This document shows, piece after piece, positions 11,449 to 23,749 of a stretch of DNA of 64,000 nt. The DNA lies in the NCBI RefSeq assembly GCF_003576645.1, contig NC_044919.1, positions 28,203,061 through 28,267,060 on the forward strand, written 5' to 3'. Positions within the stretch are counted from its first letter, which is position 1, and every line of letters begins with the position of its first letter. A program made the position numbers and the translations under genes. The notes under the pieces were generated by a model that was not told the origin of the DNA, made no database searches, and saw only the letters and a list, made by a program, of their open reading frames with translations. The stretch comes from Ipomoea triloba. Lineage: Eukaryota > Streptophyta > Magnoliopsida > Solanales > Convolvulaceae.

Positions 11449-11480
11449 ATCATATAAATTTTTAATTGTAATTAATTCAA
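9760..11480. other. Gene-free AT-rich stretch with retroelement-like sequence
   Basis: From about 10090 to 11080 the sequence looks like transposon non-coding DNA: GC-richer patches with CCACGCGTGG repeated near 10735 and 10777, and TTGGCGCTTATCA near 11060. I cannot name a family or find ends. At 11240-11340, GTGGTCGAGCGAC and GAGGTCTCCGGTCCTAACC resemble the A and B boxes of a tRNA-derived SINE, but I see no clear ends. A (TA)n run fills 11402-11446. Confidence 0.4.
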
Positions 11481-11486
11481 ATATAG

Positions 11487-11570
11487 TGTGCCGAACAAGT
11501 TGGAAGTACCGAATGCGGATATTATGTGATGAAATACATGTTTGAAATTATTTCCAAAGAAACATACTGA
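11487..11570 (+). pseudogene. Ulp1-type peptidase C-terminal exon scrap from a DNA transposon
   Basis: After an ATATAG acceptor the frame reads CAEQVGSTECGYYVMKYMFE and continues about eight residues to a TGA. The Q..ECGYYVM pattern is the active-site Gln/Cys region of C48 (Ulp1-like) peptidases carried as a second ORF by plant CACTA and Mutator-like elements. Only this last exon is seen; the His and Asp of the catalytic triad are not present. Confidence 0.65.
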
Positions 11571-13200
11571 TAGGGATTATTCCCCGATCTATACAATTAA
11601 ACCGGTCATCTTTCCATGCCCAGCCTATTCGGACCTTTTGCCCGGTCTACGGCTGTAGGGAGGCCAATCGTGGTCCCGAGTCTATGGTCAGTCTAACCGG
11701 GCTGAGCACTGCACCTTAGGGAGTTCTTCCTTTAGTCTAGCCTGTTGGCCTTGCGACATCTGGCTTTCGAGTATGGGACCCGCCTTTAGGCTGGTGCATG
11801 TCCGCCATGTCCCAGGGCTGGTACCTGTCCCCTAACAACCTATAAATACCGCATTTAATAGTCTTAAACCCAATTTTACTGCTTCACTCGCTAGAGGGCA
11901 ACTAGATCTGCCCTCACCGGGGGGCTGCTTCACGAACGAGAAAACGACATCGTTATTGCATCCTTCGTCGGATTATTCCTCAGATATTCAAACACGCTTA
12001 TCTCAATCCTAAAAGCCCAATTCCCGAGCTTAGGACTAAACCCCTCGGATTGCACCGAGATGAGTTGGATCCAATCTGTTATCCTTTGGGCGAGCTTCGA
12101 CAACACCACAAAACCCGAAACATTACTGAACAGAACCACCGGAAAAATCCAGTTTTTTTTCAGCGAAAATCCGATTACCTTCAAAACCCCATCCCAAAGG
12201 ACTCACTAAACACTCTATGCGAAAAAACTTCTAGAACTGGGTAACACAAGCCTAACATTCAACCCATACGGCGAAAAAATGACGGAAATCCCGTCGACCA
12301 AAAACGGCGTTCCCTCACCGCGCCGGAATCCTGTTCAAGATCCAGTATGCCGCGAACTGGAATGAAGAAGGGGCGGCGGCAGACTAGAAGTACAGCTCGC
12401 AGATAAGAGATCTCCATAGTTTCATGACGCCTTTTGTTTCGAGTAATCCGAGGTAGGCGTTCCTCAATTACAGAGACATCGACGTCGGAATTAACCACCA
12501 TGGCGTTCCTCAAACGACACCGTTATTGCACGCGGTAATTTCACAAGGTCTGCTATATGTTTCTGTTGCTTCACTCACCGGAGGGCTGCTTCAAGAACGG
12601 GAAAACATCGGAGGAGGTCTCAAAGCTGCCTTCGAAATCCTCCATTGCCGCCGCGAAGAACAGGGGAGACTTTCACGGTTCTGACTCACCCGCCAGAGAC
12701 GACCGCTCGAGCTGCCGCCGCGCTACACCGGAGAAATAGGGAAAACCAGATACGAGAATAGGAAAACGTCAGAGACGGAAAGGAGGAGCTCGCCCATGTC
12801 GCCACTGCCAACTTTGCTCGCCAGAGGAAGGAACCAGAGGTCAACCTTGCTCGCTGCGTCACACTCTCGCCGCTGGAATAGGGAAGGCCGAAAACCAGAG
12901 TTTCGCCGTTGCTCTGCCTGCCGACGCCGTCCGTTGAAACTCGCCGCTGCTCTGCCTGCCGACGAGAGGCACGAAGCCATCCGAATCCACCCATGCCTAA
13001 TTTTCCACGGAACTGTCCGACTGAACAAAAGAAATTAGGGTAAAATTGGCTGGGGTTGTGAAATTACCCAAAATTTGACCAGGGACGATATTCACTAAGG
13101 TTTAAAACTATTAAGGACCCAATTAACTAAAATTGACTTAGGGGGACCACATTACAGATCGGATAACATTTGAGGGACCAAAAATGCGATTTTCCGTACT
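11571..13200. other. GC-richer transposon-like block without a supported gene
   Basis: A TATAAATACC box lies near 11841 in sequence that could be an LTR. CTCACCGG with GGGCTGCTTCA occurs near 11915 and again near 12575, and AACGACA(T/C)CGTTATTGCA near 11943 and 12513, so parts are duplicated. Open frames of 60-100 codons on both strands reflect high GC and have no family resemblance. The 13040-13200 tail (AGGGACCA and GGGGGACCACATT) looks like the end of a non-coding element. Confidence 0.45.
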
Positions 13201-14640
13201 CCTATTTAAGTGAAGACTTTTTGTCACCTCAAGACTTTACAAATGTTCCAAAGATACATGAATTAGTGGTGCAGAAACAATATCTTTGTTGAGCATATAT
13301 ATAATATAAAAACATAAATGAGCAATTCAACTATAAATTTAGATTTTTAGTTGAGATGAAATACATGCTTCAATTTGGTATCAGAACAAACCTTACATCG
13401 AAGGTCATGAGTTCGAATCTCCGCACACATACGAGACCGTGTTGAGCATACAATATCTACTATCTATCTACTATACTAATAAGAGCCAATAACTTCTACA
13501 ATACTAATAAGAGCCAATAAAGTTATGAAATGTAAACTAAAAAAATGTACTTACCCATTAATTTCTATAAGAAATGTGAGGTTCAAACCTCATCATAATT
13601 AGAGTTCATAATTATGAGTCTAAGGTTGGAATGGCATAATTATGGGTCTAAAGTTCGAACCACATCCTAATTAAAGTTGACATAATTATTGAACCTATAC
13701 TATGAATATGTTAGAGTATATTATTGCAAAGTAAGTACTACATCATATTACTCTTATTAAATTAAATAAATTATTAGTTACAAAAAAAAAATACATATGC
13801 ATTTATTTAATTTCGAATAATTTCATTAGTTATATTGTCTTTATTTTGTACAATGCAAAGATCTTTACCTTCAAATTCATTAATTAAGTATATTCAATAC
13901 ATTATTCATTGTCTTCTTTTTACATTATCTTGTAATTAAATATCAAAGTTATTATACAAAATAATGTTATATATTTATTTATCTAAGTATTTTATTAATA
14001 ACAACAACAAAAATTAAAAAAAATAATAATAATTTGAAGTCAATCATATTAACGACTTGGAAGATTTGTTAACAAATAAGACATTCAAATAACCCAATAA
14101 ATTGAATTCGGAAACTAATCGAAATATTTTTGGAATACATCAAAGTTGTTCATTTACAGGTAAATCGTATTTCTTTATTAATATGATTTAAAATGTATAA
14201 CTTTGTATTACCAAACGTCCAAACATAGTATTTATACTATCATTTGTAGACTAAGTATTCAGACTAGCGATTTTACAAAATTACAAAAATTTATTTTAGT
14301 GATAATTATAATAAACCTCTCATACATTATCTTGCGTTCATATACTTTGAATTACCGATGTAAATAAACAAATTTAACATTAAATTACATATGCATAAAC
14401 ATCTCTTATATAATCTTGCATTTATATACTTTAAAATATTTATTTAAAAATAAATATTGATCATTATTCTATTCGCATAATATGCATAAAAAAATATTAC
14501 ATACATAATTGTGCAATTAGACTATGAGTTTAGATTCTTAGTTGACTGAGATTATCTTGTGATTCTTGTCTAGTTCCTTTCTGTACCACTGGTAATATTT
14601 TAAGAGACTTCTTAGACGGGCAAACCAAATTTAATTCATC
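13200..14640. other. AT-rich intergenic stretch, no gene seen
   Basis: Very AT-rich. A tRNA-like B-box stretch (GAGTTCGAATCTCC) is near 13409, preceded by TTGGTATCAGAAC, which could be a SINE remnant or a primer-binding-like relic. ATACTAATAAGAGCCAATAA is repeated at 13473 and 13501. Otherwise nothing recognisable. Confidence 0.5.
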
Positions 14641-14649
14641 GGGAGGGAG

Positions 14650-14844
14650 ATGCTGGCCGACGAGGCAAAAACCTTGCTAGGTTTTCCCCCAAATTGTCGT
14701 CCCTCCCCATCTCAGGTAAGTTCCTGTTGCTCTATCCATTTATTGAATTTCAGTCGCCTGCCATTTCTATGATTCTATTATATCTACTATATGGAGTTGC
14801 TGCGATTTAGGAAATTATTGAATTAGTTCTACCTTAGAGCGTTA

Positions 14845-14930
<86 letters not shown>

Positions 14931-16617
14931 GTATATGCCATCTTCTACTCTTGCTCTGTCCACCGGTGTTGCCGAAAGCTGACGAAATTCAATCACGCTA
15001 CTTTGCTAAGAACAAAAATCGGTTTCTATTTAATAACTTGAGAATTTGTGGTTAGGTTAAAGCTGCCTATAGAAGGAAGGTATGGGAAACTCACCCTGAT
15101 CGCTTTCCTGCTCACGAAAAATCAAATGCAGAATGTAAATTCAAGATGGTAAGCATTTTTTCCTTGATGTACATGCCCAAGTATGGTTGTGTTTGTGCTT
15201 CCTTTTTTGTTATTTGGAGTTTATTGGTCATCGTTGCCTTATTCTGAAAAATGAGTCTATTGCTGCAGATTTGTGAAGCATACAGTTGCCTGTGCTCTGG
15301 TATTTCTCTCTTCTACACTTTGATTAGTGAGCCTTACTGAGCTTAGGAAGTTGAATAGAATTCCCAATCAATGGAATAGCTACTTTGCACAGATTTTATG
15401 CCTAGGAGGCTTCTTGTGATTTACTTTTAATTATTCTGCCTTGAACAAAACCATATTAGTTTTTGAATTCTACTTTTACCATTTTTTCTTTGGTACTTTG
15501 GTTCAGAAGCAAACTGACGAGCAAAAGCTAGAAAAAACAATTGCCCTCAAGGCTAAAGTTACATTCGAATCTACTAATCACACTCTCAAAATCTTGAATG
15601 CAGCAGTGGTGTGCTGAAAAATATTAACTACTCTTGCTTAAGCATCACGCTGCTTGATGAAATATTTGGCAGTTTTTCCCTTCACTCTCCTTGTGTAGAC
15701 AGTTATCTTATTGTGAAGATCCATATATGATGTGAATATATTTTACATACTCCAAATTGCTTACATTTTTTAAAGCAGGCATTCCATATTATTTACGCAA
15801 TTTGTAGCTTAGGTTTTATGTGATTTTTGCTGCATTTCTTGGGTGTCTAAGATTGGTTTCTGTTGTGAATCTAATACTCCCCGTACTTTTTTTTAATGTT
15901 ATGAATGAATTGCAACTGTTTACCATGCAGAATAACGGGGTTTAGAAGTATTTATTGTCATGACTTGTCATTTCTTTTCCATGGAAAACATTGTCTGGAA
16001 GAATGTTCCTCTCCATTTCCTTGATTTTCAATAAAATATTATGGATTATTTCACCATGACATCTTATTTTATCTTTACATGATCAATGGGGTTCCTGGAA
16101 TTTGTATGATTGTTGAGATGTGAACCACTGAAGTCTATAGATTGCCATTACAATGAAAAAGTTACTCGAATGACTTAAGCTCATATCATTAACATCTTAA
16201 TGATGATTACAGGAGCAAGAGTGCAAAGTTCTCACACAGGCAAGTTACTGATGTGGACACCTATTTGACTTGATCTTCTATGGAGTGTAAAATCTAACCT
16301 GTTATCTGGTTAATATATGATAAATCTTAAACAGACTCATACTCGTATGTTGTGCGAACTGGAGTTCCAAGAACATATGGAGGAAGAAGGAACCAGCGAC
16401 TGGTTGGATTTCCTTTCCTTTTTATAATTGTAGGTACAGTTGCGCTGGCAGGATCAAATGTGGCCAGGTGATATATTATGAAGTTAACATTACACATATC
16501 CTTATATTGCTTGGAGTACTTGTCATGAACTAAGTGTGATTTGAATGTGTGTGTGACATCAGGGCCTACAGAAAGGAAAAGCAGGCTTATCCTTCTCATA
16601 ATCCTTTTCTCCCCTGA
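14650..16617 (+). CDS. Small J-domain protein with one membrane segment
   Basis: Six exons: 14650-14715, 15056-15148, 15269-15299, 16213-16239, 16335-16467 and 16563-16617, giving 134 residues. Exon 2 carries the J-domain signature VKAAYRRKVWETHPD with the HPD tripeptide at about residues 35-37, which stimulates the ATPase of an Hsp70 partner. Exon 5 has a hydrophobic segment (about residues 95-115, GFPFLFIIVGTVALAG). The C-terminus is AYRKEKQAYPSHNPFLP. The layout, an N-terminal short J-domain and a membrane segment near the C-terminus, matches small plant DnaJ-superfamily proteins; which membrane and which Hsp70 cannot be read here. The intron after exon 4 begins GC (ACAG/GCAAGT), the usual minor donor. 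An AATAAA lies at about 16679. Confidence 0.85.
14848..14932. repeat. (TA)n microsatellite in intron 1 of the J-domain gene
   Basis: About 40 TA steps in an unbroken run. Similar TA runs occur at 11402-11446, 45049-45106, 51515-51552 and 56436-56457. Confidence 0.9.
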
Positions 16618-17326
16618 TTGATGCAGGAGGCATTTCAATTATGGTTTCAATATATTGTAATATTGTATGTAGTATAGCAATAAATAGCAGAGTGGAGTTC
16701 AATTGAACCTACTATATTAACGGCACTGTGGTCAAATGGCTGGCTGTATTTGAGTTTTCTATAATTCTACATTCTACATATATAGCAGAAGTGGGATGCC
16801 AAATGTAGTTAATTGGGCTTGAAAAACACCCCAATAAAGATTGATTCCAAATTCTAAATGAGGTGGCATCCTAAAAATATAGTCACTTCTTATCTCCTTG
16901 GTTATCCCATATCCAGAAAGACCTTTTATTTGTTGTATGGAATAAAGACGAAGTAGTTAGTGTAAGTGTAATATAAACAATTAAGAAAAGACGAGAGACC
17001 AGTTGCCGTCGTTTTCACTTCGCTTGAAACGTGGGGACAAGTAAAACATTTTTAAAGAACACACACTACAATTACTATTTCTGACAACCATCTTTAAAAT
17101 ATACTACATGTATATAACTAAATTAAGTAAACTTTTACAATAAATCACAATATCAAAGCTGAAAGTTAAGAGGCTTTGCAACAAAAAGCAATTTCATTTT
17201 TCCACAAAAAAAAAAAGGGGGGAGGGGGGTGGGGTGTACAGACTACAGAGAGTCGGCTGTCCTCAATCTGCTTCAACTATTTCTACCAAACAAAATAAAC
17301 CTGCCCCACTAAAGGAACAGCAGTGG

Positions 17327-20300
17327 TCATGCAGAGTGGCTGCCAAGTTGGCTTCGCCCAAGATGAGATATTCTATTTGAAGGAATCAGTGGTGCTTCTT
17401 CATCAGTGATGGAATCTTGAGAACCGTTCCTTGTTCCACTGCTGTTTACGACATCATCTGGTACATACAGATCAGATGACTTCTTCTCCATCTTAAGGTC
17501 CTGTATAGTCGGAAAAAAAACTCAAATTTTCACATTCTAAAGAAAAGGAAATAATAAACTTCAATTTATAGTACTCCGTATCTATTAAGGCAGAATAAAA
17601 TTTTAAAAATAATAATAATTAAAACAAAAGAGATGGCTGCAGTACTTCAGTATGTAAAAGCAAGATGAGAATAACTATCAATCCAGATGGAATTCATAGC
17701 CTTTACCTTAGCAGTTCGGTCCATAATACTTGCCATAGGAAGTTGGGATGCTCGAGACTCCTTTACCTTTAGATAGTTATACATTACAACACCACACAAT
17801 GCTGGAGCAATACAAAATTGGTGTTAATTCAGCTGCTTAATAAATGACTCCTTGTACCAAAGCAAGAAAAGAAATATTACTTCCCCAACATTAACACGGA
17901 ATAAGAGGCATACCTATGCCATAACCTATAATATTAAGCTTGGTAATCATTGACTCGGGGAAAACAATAGTTGATAGGGCAATAAGAATCCAGTCTTTTA
18001 AGACACCAGCAACTCGGATCGTCACAGCACCAGTTCTACCAATCACCAAGAATATTGAGAAATTCAAAGCTAAAGCACAGAGCGCATTTGAGAAGAAAAT
18101 CCAAAAGTTGAACTGGATCTGTGAGACTTCCATTCCGGGCTTCTCCAGAAGATACCATGGAACAAAAAGGAACACAAAGCTGCACATAATGACAGGTTAG
18201 CATCTCCTTATAGCTGAAGAATTTTCCAGCAGAGTATAATTGGAAACAACATTTCCCCTCTGAGAGAAAAATGCCTTTTCCACATCCTACATCCATAGAA
18301 TGCTACTCTGCTTTTCAGTATATTAAGTGCCATATATATGTCCAAATGTCCAATAGCCAAGTTAGTATATTAAGAAAAATTTTTCAAATTTGCAAAGGGA
18401 CATGCATAGATGCAGTGATGCAAATGCACAAGTCTTGAAGATACAAACTGTGCACACTTGCATACAGCGTCTTCAGACTAGGCAAACAGCAAAAATAGAT
18501 GCATCAGCTAACAAAAAGTAGTATACCTGCATGGTGCAATGTAATATAAGCTAGTGATAGGATTCAGAGTTAAGCCCTTCTTCTGGAGAAGAACTTGAGT
18601 TAAGACCAGCCTAAGAGCTTCAGCAAATATCCCAGTGACCTGGTAAACTGTGCCCACAACGTTGAAGTGAATTTCCCCATAGGACGATATGACAACGCCA
18701 ATGCTGACTAATACCATGTTCACCAATACATCACATCTTAGCTTGTCAGTTCCACAAATTACCGCCATGAAAAATGTGGCAACTGGCACTGTATTTTTTA
18801 GAATAACACATGGTACAATCAATTAATATGTGCCCCAATGTGGTAGTACTGAGAATTAAAAAGGTAAATGTATGTCTAAAGAAACATACTTAGAGCCTTG
18901 AGCATCTGGATGAACGCTACAGATATGAACAAGTAAGCAGTGTTGCCAAACCTGTAAGAAGACAAAATATGATGATTTTATAAATACTCCGTAGCTATTA
19001 ATGAAATGCCACACTGCATCTCTGTCATATTTTGGAAGCTAAAAGTTTAAAATATAATCTCTATTTCAGCAATTCCAGCAAAAACAGGGGATCTTCTTTT
19101 ACTTAATTTGTGTTAAAAATATCAACTGCTAGAACATGGCTTCCTCCATCACTAGTGAAGGTGAAGCATCCTCTTATCTTTTTCAGTAATATTGATACGC
19201 ACCCAAAGGAATGGGTAGTTTACTCATGCAATAAAAGGAATGAATGCAAGAATGGAAATTAGGTAAAAAAAAAAAAGGAATGAATGCAAGAATGGAAATC
19301 AGGAAAATCAGAATGCACAGATCAGGGAAAGAGCTTAACTCAAGGGCTTAGACAAGAATAAATCAGAGACACAATTATCTCCTTTTCTATACTTATTTAT
19401 TTCTTTGCACTATAAATTGGAATCTAGAGATGAGAGGAAGGCATCCAATCTTTTATCCTTAGTCTTCAAGCTTTAGTAGCTAGGCAAGATCCTCAAACTC
19501 TTGTTGGGGAAAGTCATAGTGACAATCCTTTTTCTTTTTCTTTTTTTTTTCAGTTTACAGTGAATAAAAGTACTTCCTTGTTCTTTTCTCTAACAAACAT
19601 CCAGATGAAGTGTTGAGATATTAAGATCATGTTCAAGTAAGTGCCTTGATGGTTGGTAAAGATGGCATTTCCACTCCTAAGGCCAACTCACAGAAAATAA
19701 AATAGTGATTATCAAGATAAATGGTATCTATGCTGAAAGAAACAACTTATGAAAATATGTAAGGCCTTGGTAGAAGTGAAACAATGACTTTAGTTCCAAT
19801 TATGAATCACTTACCAAAGACTAGCTGCAAAGAAAGCACTAATAGGGATCACACATGTTGCATATCTGTAGATGCAAGAATACATCGTAAGGATCAGAAA
19901 TGACAAAAATATTCAACATAGATGTGGATGTAAGTTGCAGCTATCTTACATTTCAAATGTCATCTTGACAGGAGACACAACCTACACAGAACAAAAATTC
20001 ACAAGTACATAAGTTGATCACCAGGTACTGTTATTGAGGGTATGCAAAAGAAGTTGCATTATGAACCACATAGCCAAAATAGCAAAAAAGGGGAAGGCTA
20101 TGCATGCACAAATACACAGAAAATGGTGGTTCCAGCTATAGCAGCAAATGGTGGATCCTTCTTTTTATATAAAATGTCTTACAAATATGAAATACTGAGA
20201 ACACGGCTTCTTCCATCATCTGTAAAAGTAATGCATTCTGTTCCATTTTTCAGTATTATCCAGTATAGGTCATCTACAATTATCCATGAAGACTTATATA

Positions 20301-21246
20301 TCCTTGCTGAATGCTGACCAATGATTTCGAAAACTAATTCATAACCAAACTATCCCTAAAAAGGATTAAGAAGAAGAGCAAAGAAAACACAGGAAACTAA
20401 GTTTAGAATCTGCCATAAAATCTCTACCTTAGCTATAAAATTCCTAGTTTAGAGACCTGCCGGTGAATTTGCCACTTTATACAGATAAATATCTGAACTT
20501 ATGAAAATAAAATGAGATTCAAAAATCAAACATATGTGAACAAGGAAGCTTTAAACGTACTGGCCAACTCTTGAAAATTGGATGTCCTCAAGTATCATAT
20601 GGATTGCATTCTATTTTCAATAATTAAAAAATTATATCAATCTTGCAAGGAAAATAATAATTCCAACTTTATTTAATATTTCTTCAATCCCATCAATGAG
20701 TACCAAAGAAGTAATGAATCTGTTGCTCAAATAAACTGGTACAAGAAAGAACATAAAGCAATAGCACTGTACTGTACCTTGAGAACACGGATAAGAAAGA
20801 ATGCTACTAAGCCTGAAAAGCCCATGTGAATCATGGTGAGCGTAATAGGAAATGGGAAATTGAAATATTTTGGTGAGAGCACCCACTGCAAACAAACAAG
20901 AAGGCAAACAAAGATCATCAGTAATTTCAATTTAAATCCAGTTTATGTTTCATTTCAATTGTTTTTCTGACATTAAGTAACAAGAGCAAAAGTTTTTTTC
21001 TTAACTTGTAGGGAAACATCTTATGATTTCCTTGAATAAAAAAAAATCCCCCACAAGGCTAATATCAACTATACTATACCATAAAATGATGGGCTATATT
21101 TAGATAAGAATGAAAAGGCATTAATAAAATAGAGTATGAGACAGGTGCAGGCAGCATACCTTGTTGTACAAAATAACCCCAGACGAAAGCAGAATATAAA
21201 TAAGGAGATATAGATAAGTCAAAAGAAGTTGTTTGTTGATCATCAT
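17327..21246 (-). CDS. Sugar-phosphate/phosphate translocator-like carrier (At3g14410/At1g53660 type)
   Basis: Nine coding exons: 21246-21160, 20885-20778, 19981-19950, 19865-19815, 18951-18890, 18788-18527, 18179-17914, 17801-17707 and 17500-17327; 378 residues. The start MMINKQLLLTYLYLLIYI has an immediate membrane helix. WVLSPKYFNFPFPITLTMIH, VAFIQMLKALMPVATFFMAV, GTVYQVTGIFAEALRLVLTQ, KGLTLNPITSLYYIAPC and GRTGAVTIRVAGVLKDW are hallmarks of the plant triose-phosphate-translocator-like (drug/metabolite transporter) family, with about ten helices. The tail (TDEEAPLIPSNRISHLGRSQ) is hydrophilic. The family is annotated as probable sugar-phosphate or nucleotide-sugar antiporters; substrate and membrane (Golgi, ER or plastid) are not decided by sequence. 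No plastid transit peptide is visible. Upstream leader exons probably reach about 21.9 kb. Confidence 0.9.
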
Positions 21247-21249
21247 GTC

Positions 21250-23560
21250 TGGGTAGCAATGGTCTCCTGCTCCCCAAAGATGAAGGAAAAATCTGCTGAA
21301 GAATGAAGGCAGATTGGAGGTGCAATATTCAGTTTCAACTGCAGTTAGTCATCCAAATAATGAGCAGTTCGTTGTTACTATAAAACATTGTCAAAACGCT
21401 GATCCAATTGCAGACAGGGGTGACAATAGCAGGCTAGAAAATGCAACAGTAAGTAAATGAATATATCTAGAAAAGCATTTTAAAAAAATGAAATGAAGGT
21501 AAGCATGAGTGAGACAAGAGAAAGCATAAAAGAAGAGCAAATCGATGAAGAAAGAAAGCAAAAGGAGGCGGATCTGAGAAACGAATAAACCAGGGAACAA
21601 AATGGAGAAAATCTATGCAGTAACTAATGCGCCAAAGCAATGAGAGATAATCATGAATCAAGGTACCTTGGGAGACTTTTAATAATTTCAACAACAACAA
21701 CAATAACAGTAACAATAATAATGTAGTAAAAAAACAAAAAAAAAAACAAAAACAAAAACAAAAAAGAAAAAGGTAGGAATGAGAATGCGATTGAATTCAT
21801 ACCTCAAGTAAGGAAGATCTGCTATGGGTGAAGAGTGGAGGACGATAAACCCTAGTGGTGAGAGAGCAGCAATTAATAAGGAGTGTGAGATCCAAGTGGA
21901 TTACTGGATTTTAGTGCAGTGATGATGTGAGAGGGTGAGAAGCAAGTTTTGTCTCAGACTTAGAAGAGAGAGAGGGAGGGAGAGAGAGACCATGTGCGTG
22001 ACTCCTTCCTTCCTCTAAACACAAATATATCGCATTCCTACCGCTGCAGCCGCCTGTCTTTGCTGCTGCTACCGCCACTGTTCTTCGTCTCCTCCTCCCA
22101 AATATAGACGGAGCATTAAATATAAATAAATTACTCGCAGATTATAGTTGGAATTTGCAACACGGAAATAAACTTAAAATTTCTTACCAGATTTGATTGT
22201 AATTTCACACGTGATCTCTTTTTACCCGGCCGTGTGGAGAAGACGATACCCGACCCGCTAGACCCAATATTATTCTATCTCATCTCATCTCAAATTCTCA
22301 GTTAGGTGGGTACGAAAAATGATATCTTTATTTTTAGTATTTGGTTGTATTCGAAAAAATTGTATTGATGTGTTTGGTTTATGTTTTTAGAAAATTAGTA
22401 TAATTGTATAATTAAATATTTTAATTATTTTATTTAAAATAATATTATTTATTAGAAAAAAAACAATGATTTTCGGCAGAGACCAATACACATTGGTCTT
22501 TGGCGGAAACCAGTCCACCGAAAACGAATACGTGAAGGCTTTTGTACTAGAAGTCACCATTCGTTGTTCGTCGATGTAGCTTGGTCTGTAAAATGTTTTC
22601 CGTTGACTGAATTTTTCAAATGCATCCAAACACTGGAAACCCGAAAAATAATTTCCAAAGAATCATTTTTCATATTTTCAACACACCCTTAATTTCTTAC
22701 CAAACAATCATTTCTTACATGTTTCTCACTTAAAAATTTTGTACATTACTCATATTTAACTTTTATATTTAATTTATAACTTTAATTGTTAAATTAGGAA
22801 TAACTTTACTACTTGTAAAGGCATCACTTAATAAGAGATGATCATGTGTAGAGTTGAAAATTGAAGAGTGGTAAAATATAAAATGATACAATGGGCATAG
22901 ATCTAAAATTATTAAGCAACTAGTCAAAAATAAAATAAAATTTTTATTACAAGGTACTCTTCTAGCATACATAAAAAGTAAGTAAATAAATAAATAAATA
23001 CATAGATGTCATAAAATAAATACATAGATACTTATTTAGCAACTAAAAGTTTAAATGATCTAATTTCACTTTAGCAATATTAGTTAAGTAGGAGTAGAAG
23101 TGTCAAATTTAGTATATTAGTAATACTGAAATAAGCAAATCAATCCTCTAAGATAAGGTTAACACAATCAAGAAATGAAACAAAAACAAAAGAGAACATT
23201 CGAAATCGCTAACTAACTTTAATTGAAATCCTTTTTACTAACTAAAATATACGAGGACTAATAGCAATAATTATTAATGATTTGGTATTACAACTAATAT
23301 GTAAAAGAAATTCATATATAATAACATTTGAAAATGTGATGCCTTAGACTTGCGTCTAGATCTAATAAATCTAAAGCGAGCGAGCCTTATGTGTATTGTA
23401 TTGTATTTCTCAAGGTACAGAAATTGTGTGGCAGTAGGTCCTCTTCATGACGCCTTGCCATAATTTAATTTTGTGCATAACAAAAACGTGACGATCAAAA
23501 CTGAGGTCTAAAGAAGTCCGCAACGAACACAACGGACGCGCTTTCACGGGCACGGGCTTG
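21250..23560. other. Promoter/leader region of the translocator gene and AT-rich spacer
   Basis: From 21250 to about 22000 is likely leader exon(s), leader intron and promoter of the translocator-like gene, including a GA-rich tract near 21965-21990. 22130-23560 is AT-rich. Near 22470-22620 is a stretch (CAGAGACCAATACACATTGG, GGTTTCCGCC complement, ending in CAACACACCC) that looks like MITE DNA, but I cannot define its ends. No gene seen. Confidence 0.45.
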
Positions 23561-23749
23561 CATTATGCAGACCAACCGCCATGGCGCCATCCAAACACAG
23601 ACATATTCATTATACTGCATCTACAATATTAAAGTCAACCGATTCAGATTTCAGACTAATTCCGCCAATGCAATGCGTCTAGACCTCAGTGGCATCAGTA
23701 CAGAATATTTAGAATTCACCAGGCTGAGTTCCCTTGGCTGCTGCAATTA

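Noticed and set aside
12050..13038. Several 60-100 codon frames in a GC-rich block
   Set aside because: No recognised domain, frames on both strands, duplicated pieces, transposon context.
13380..13430. tRNA gene
   Set aside because: Only a B-box-like stretch (GAGTTCGAATCTCC) is present; no cloverleaf can be formed. A SINE relic is more likely.
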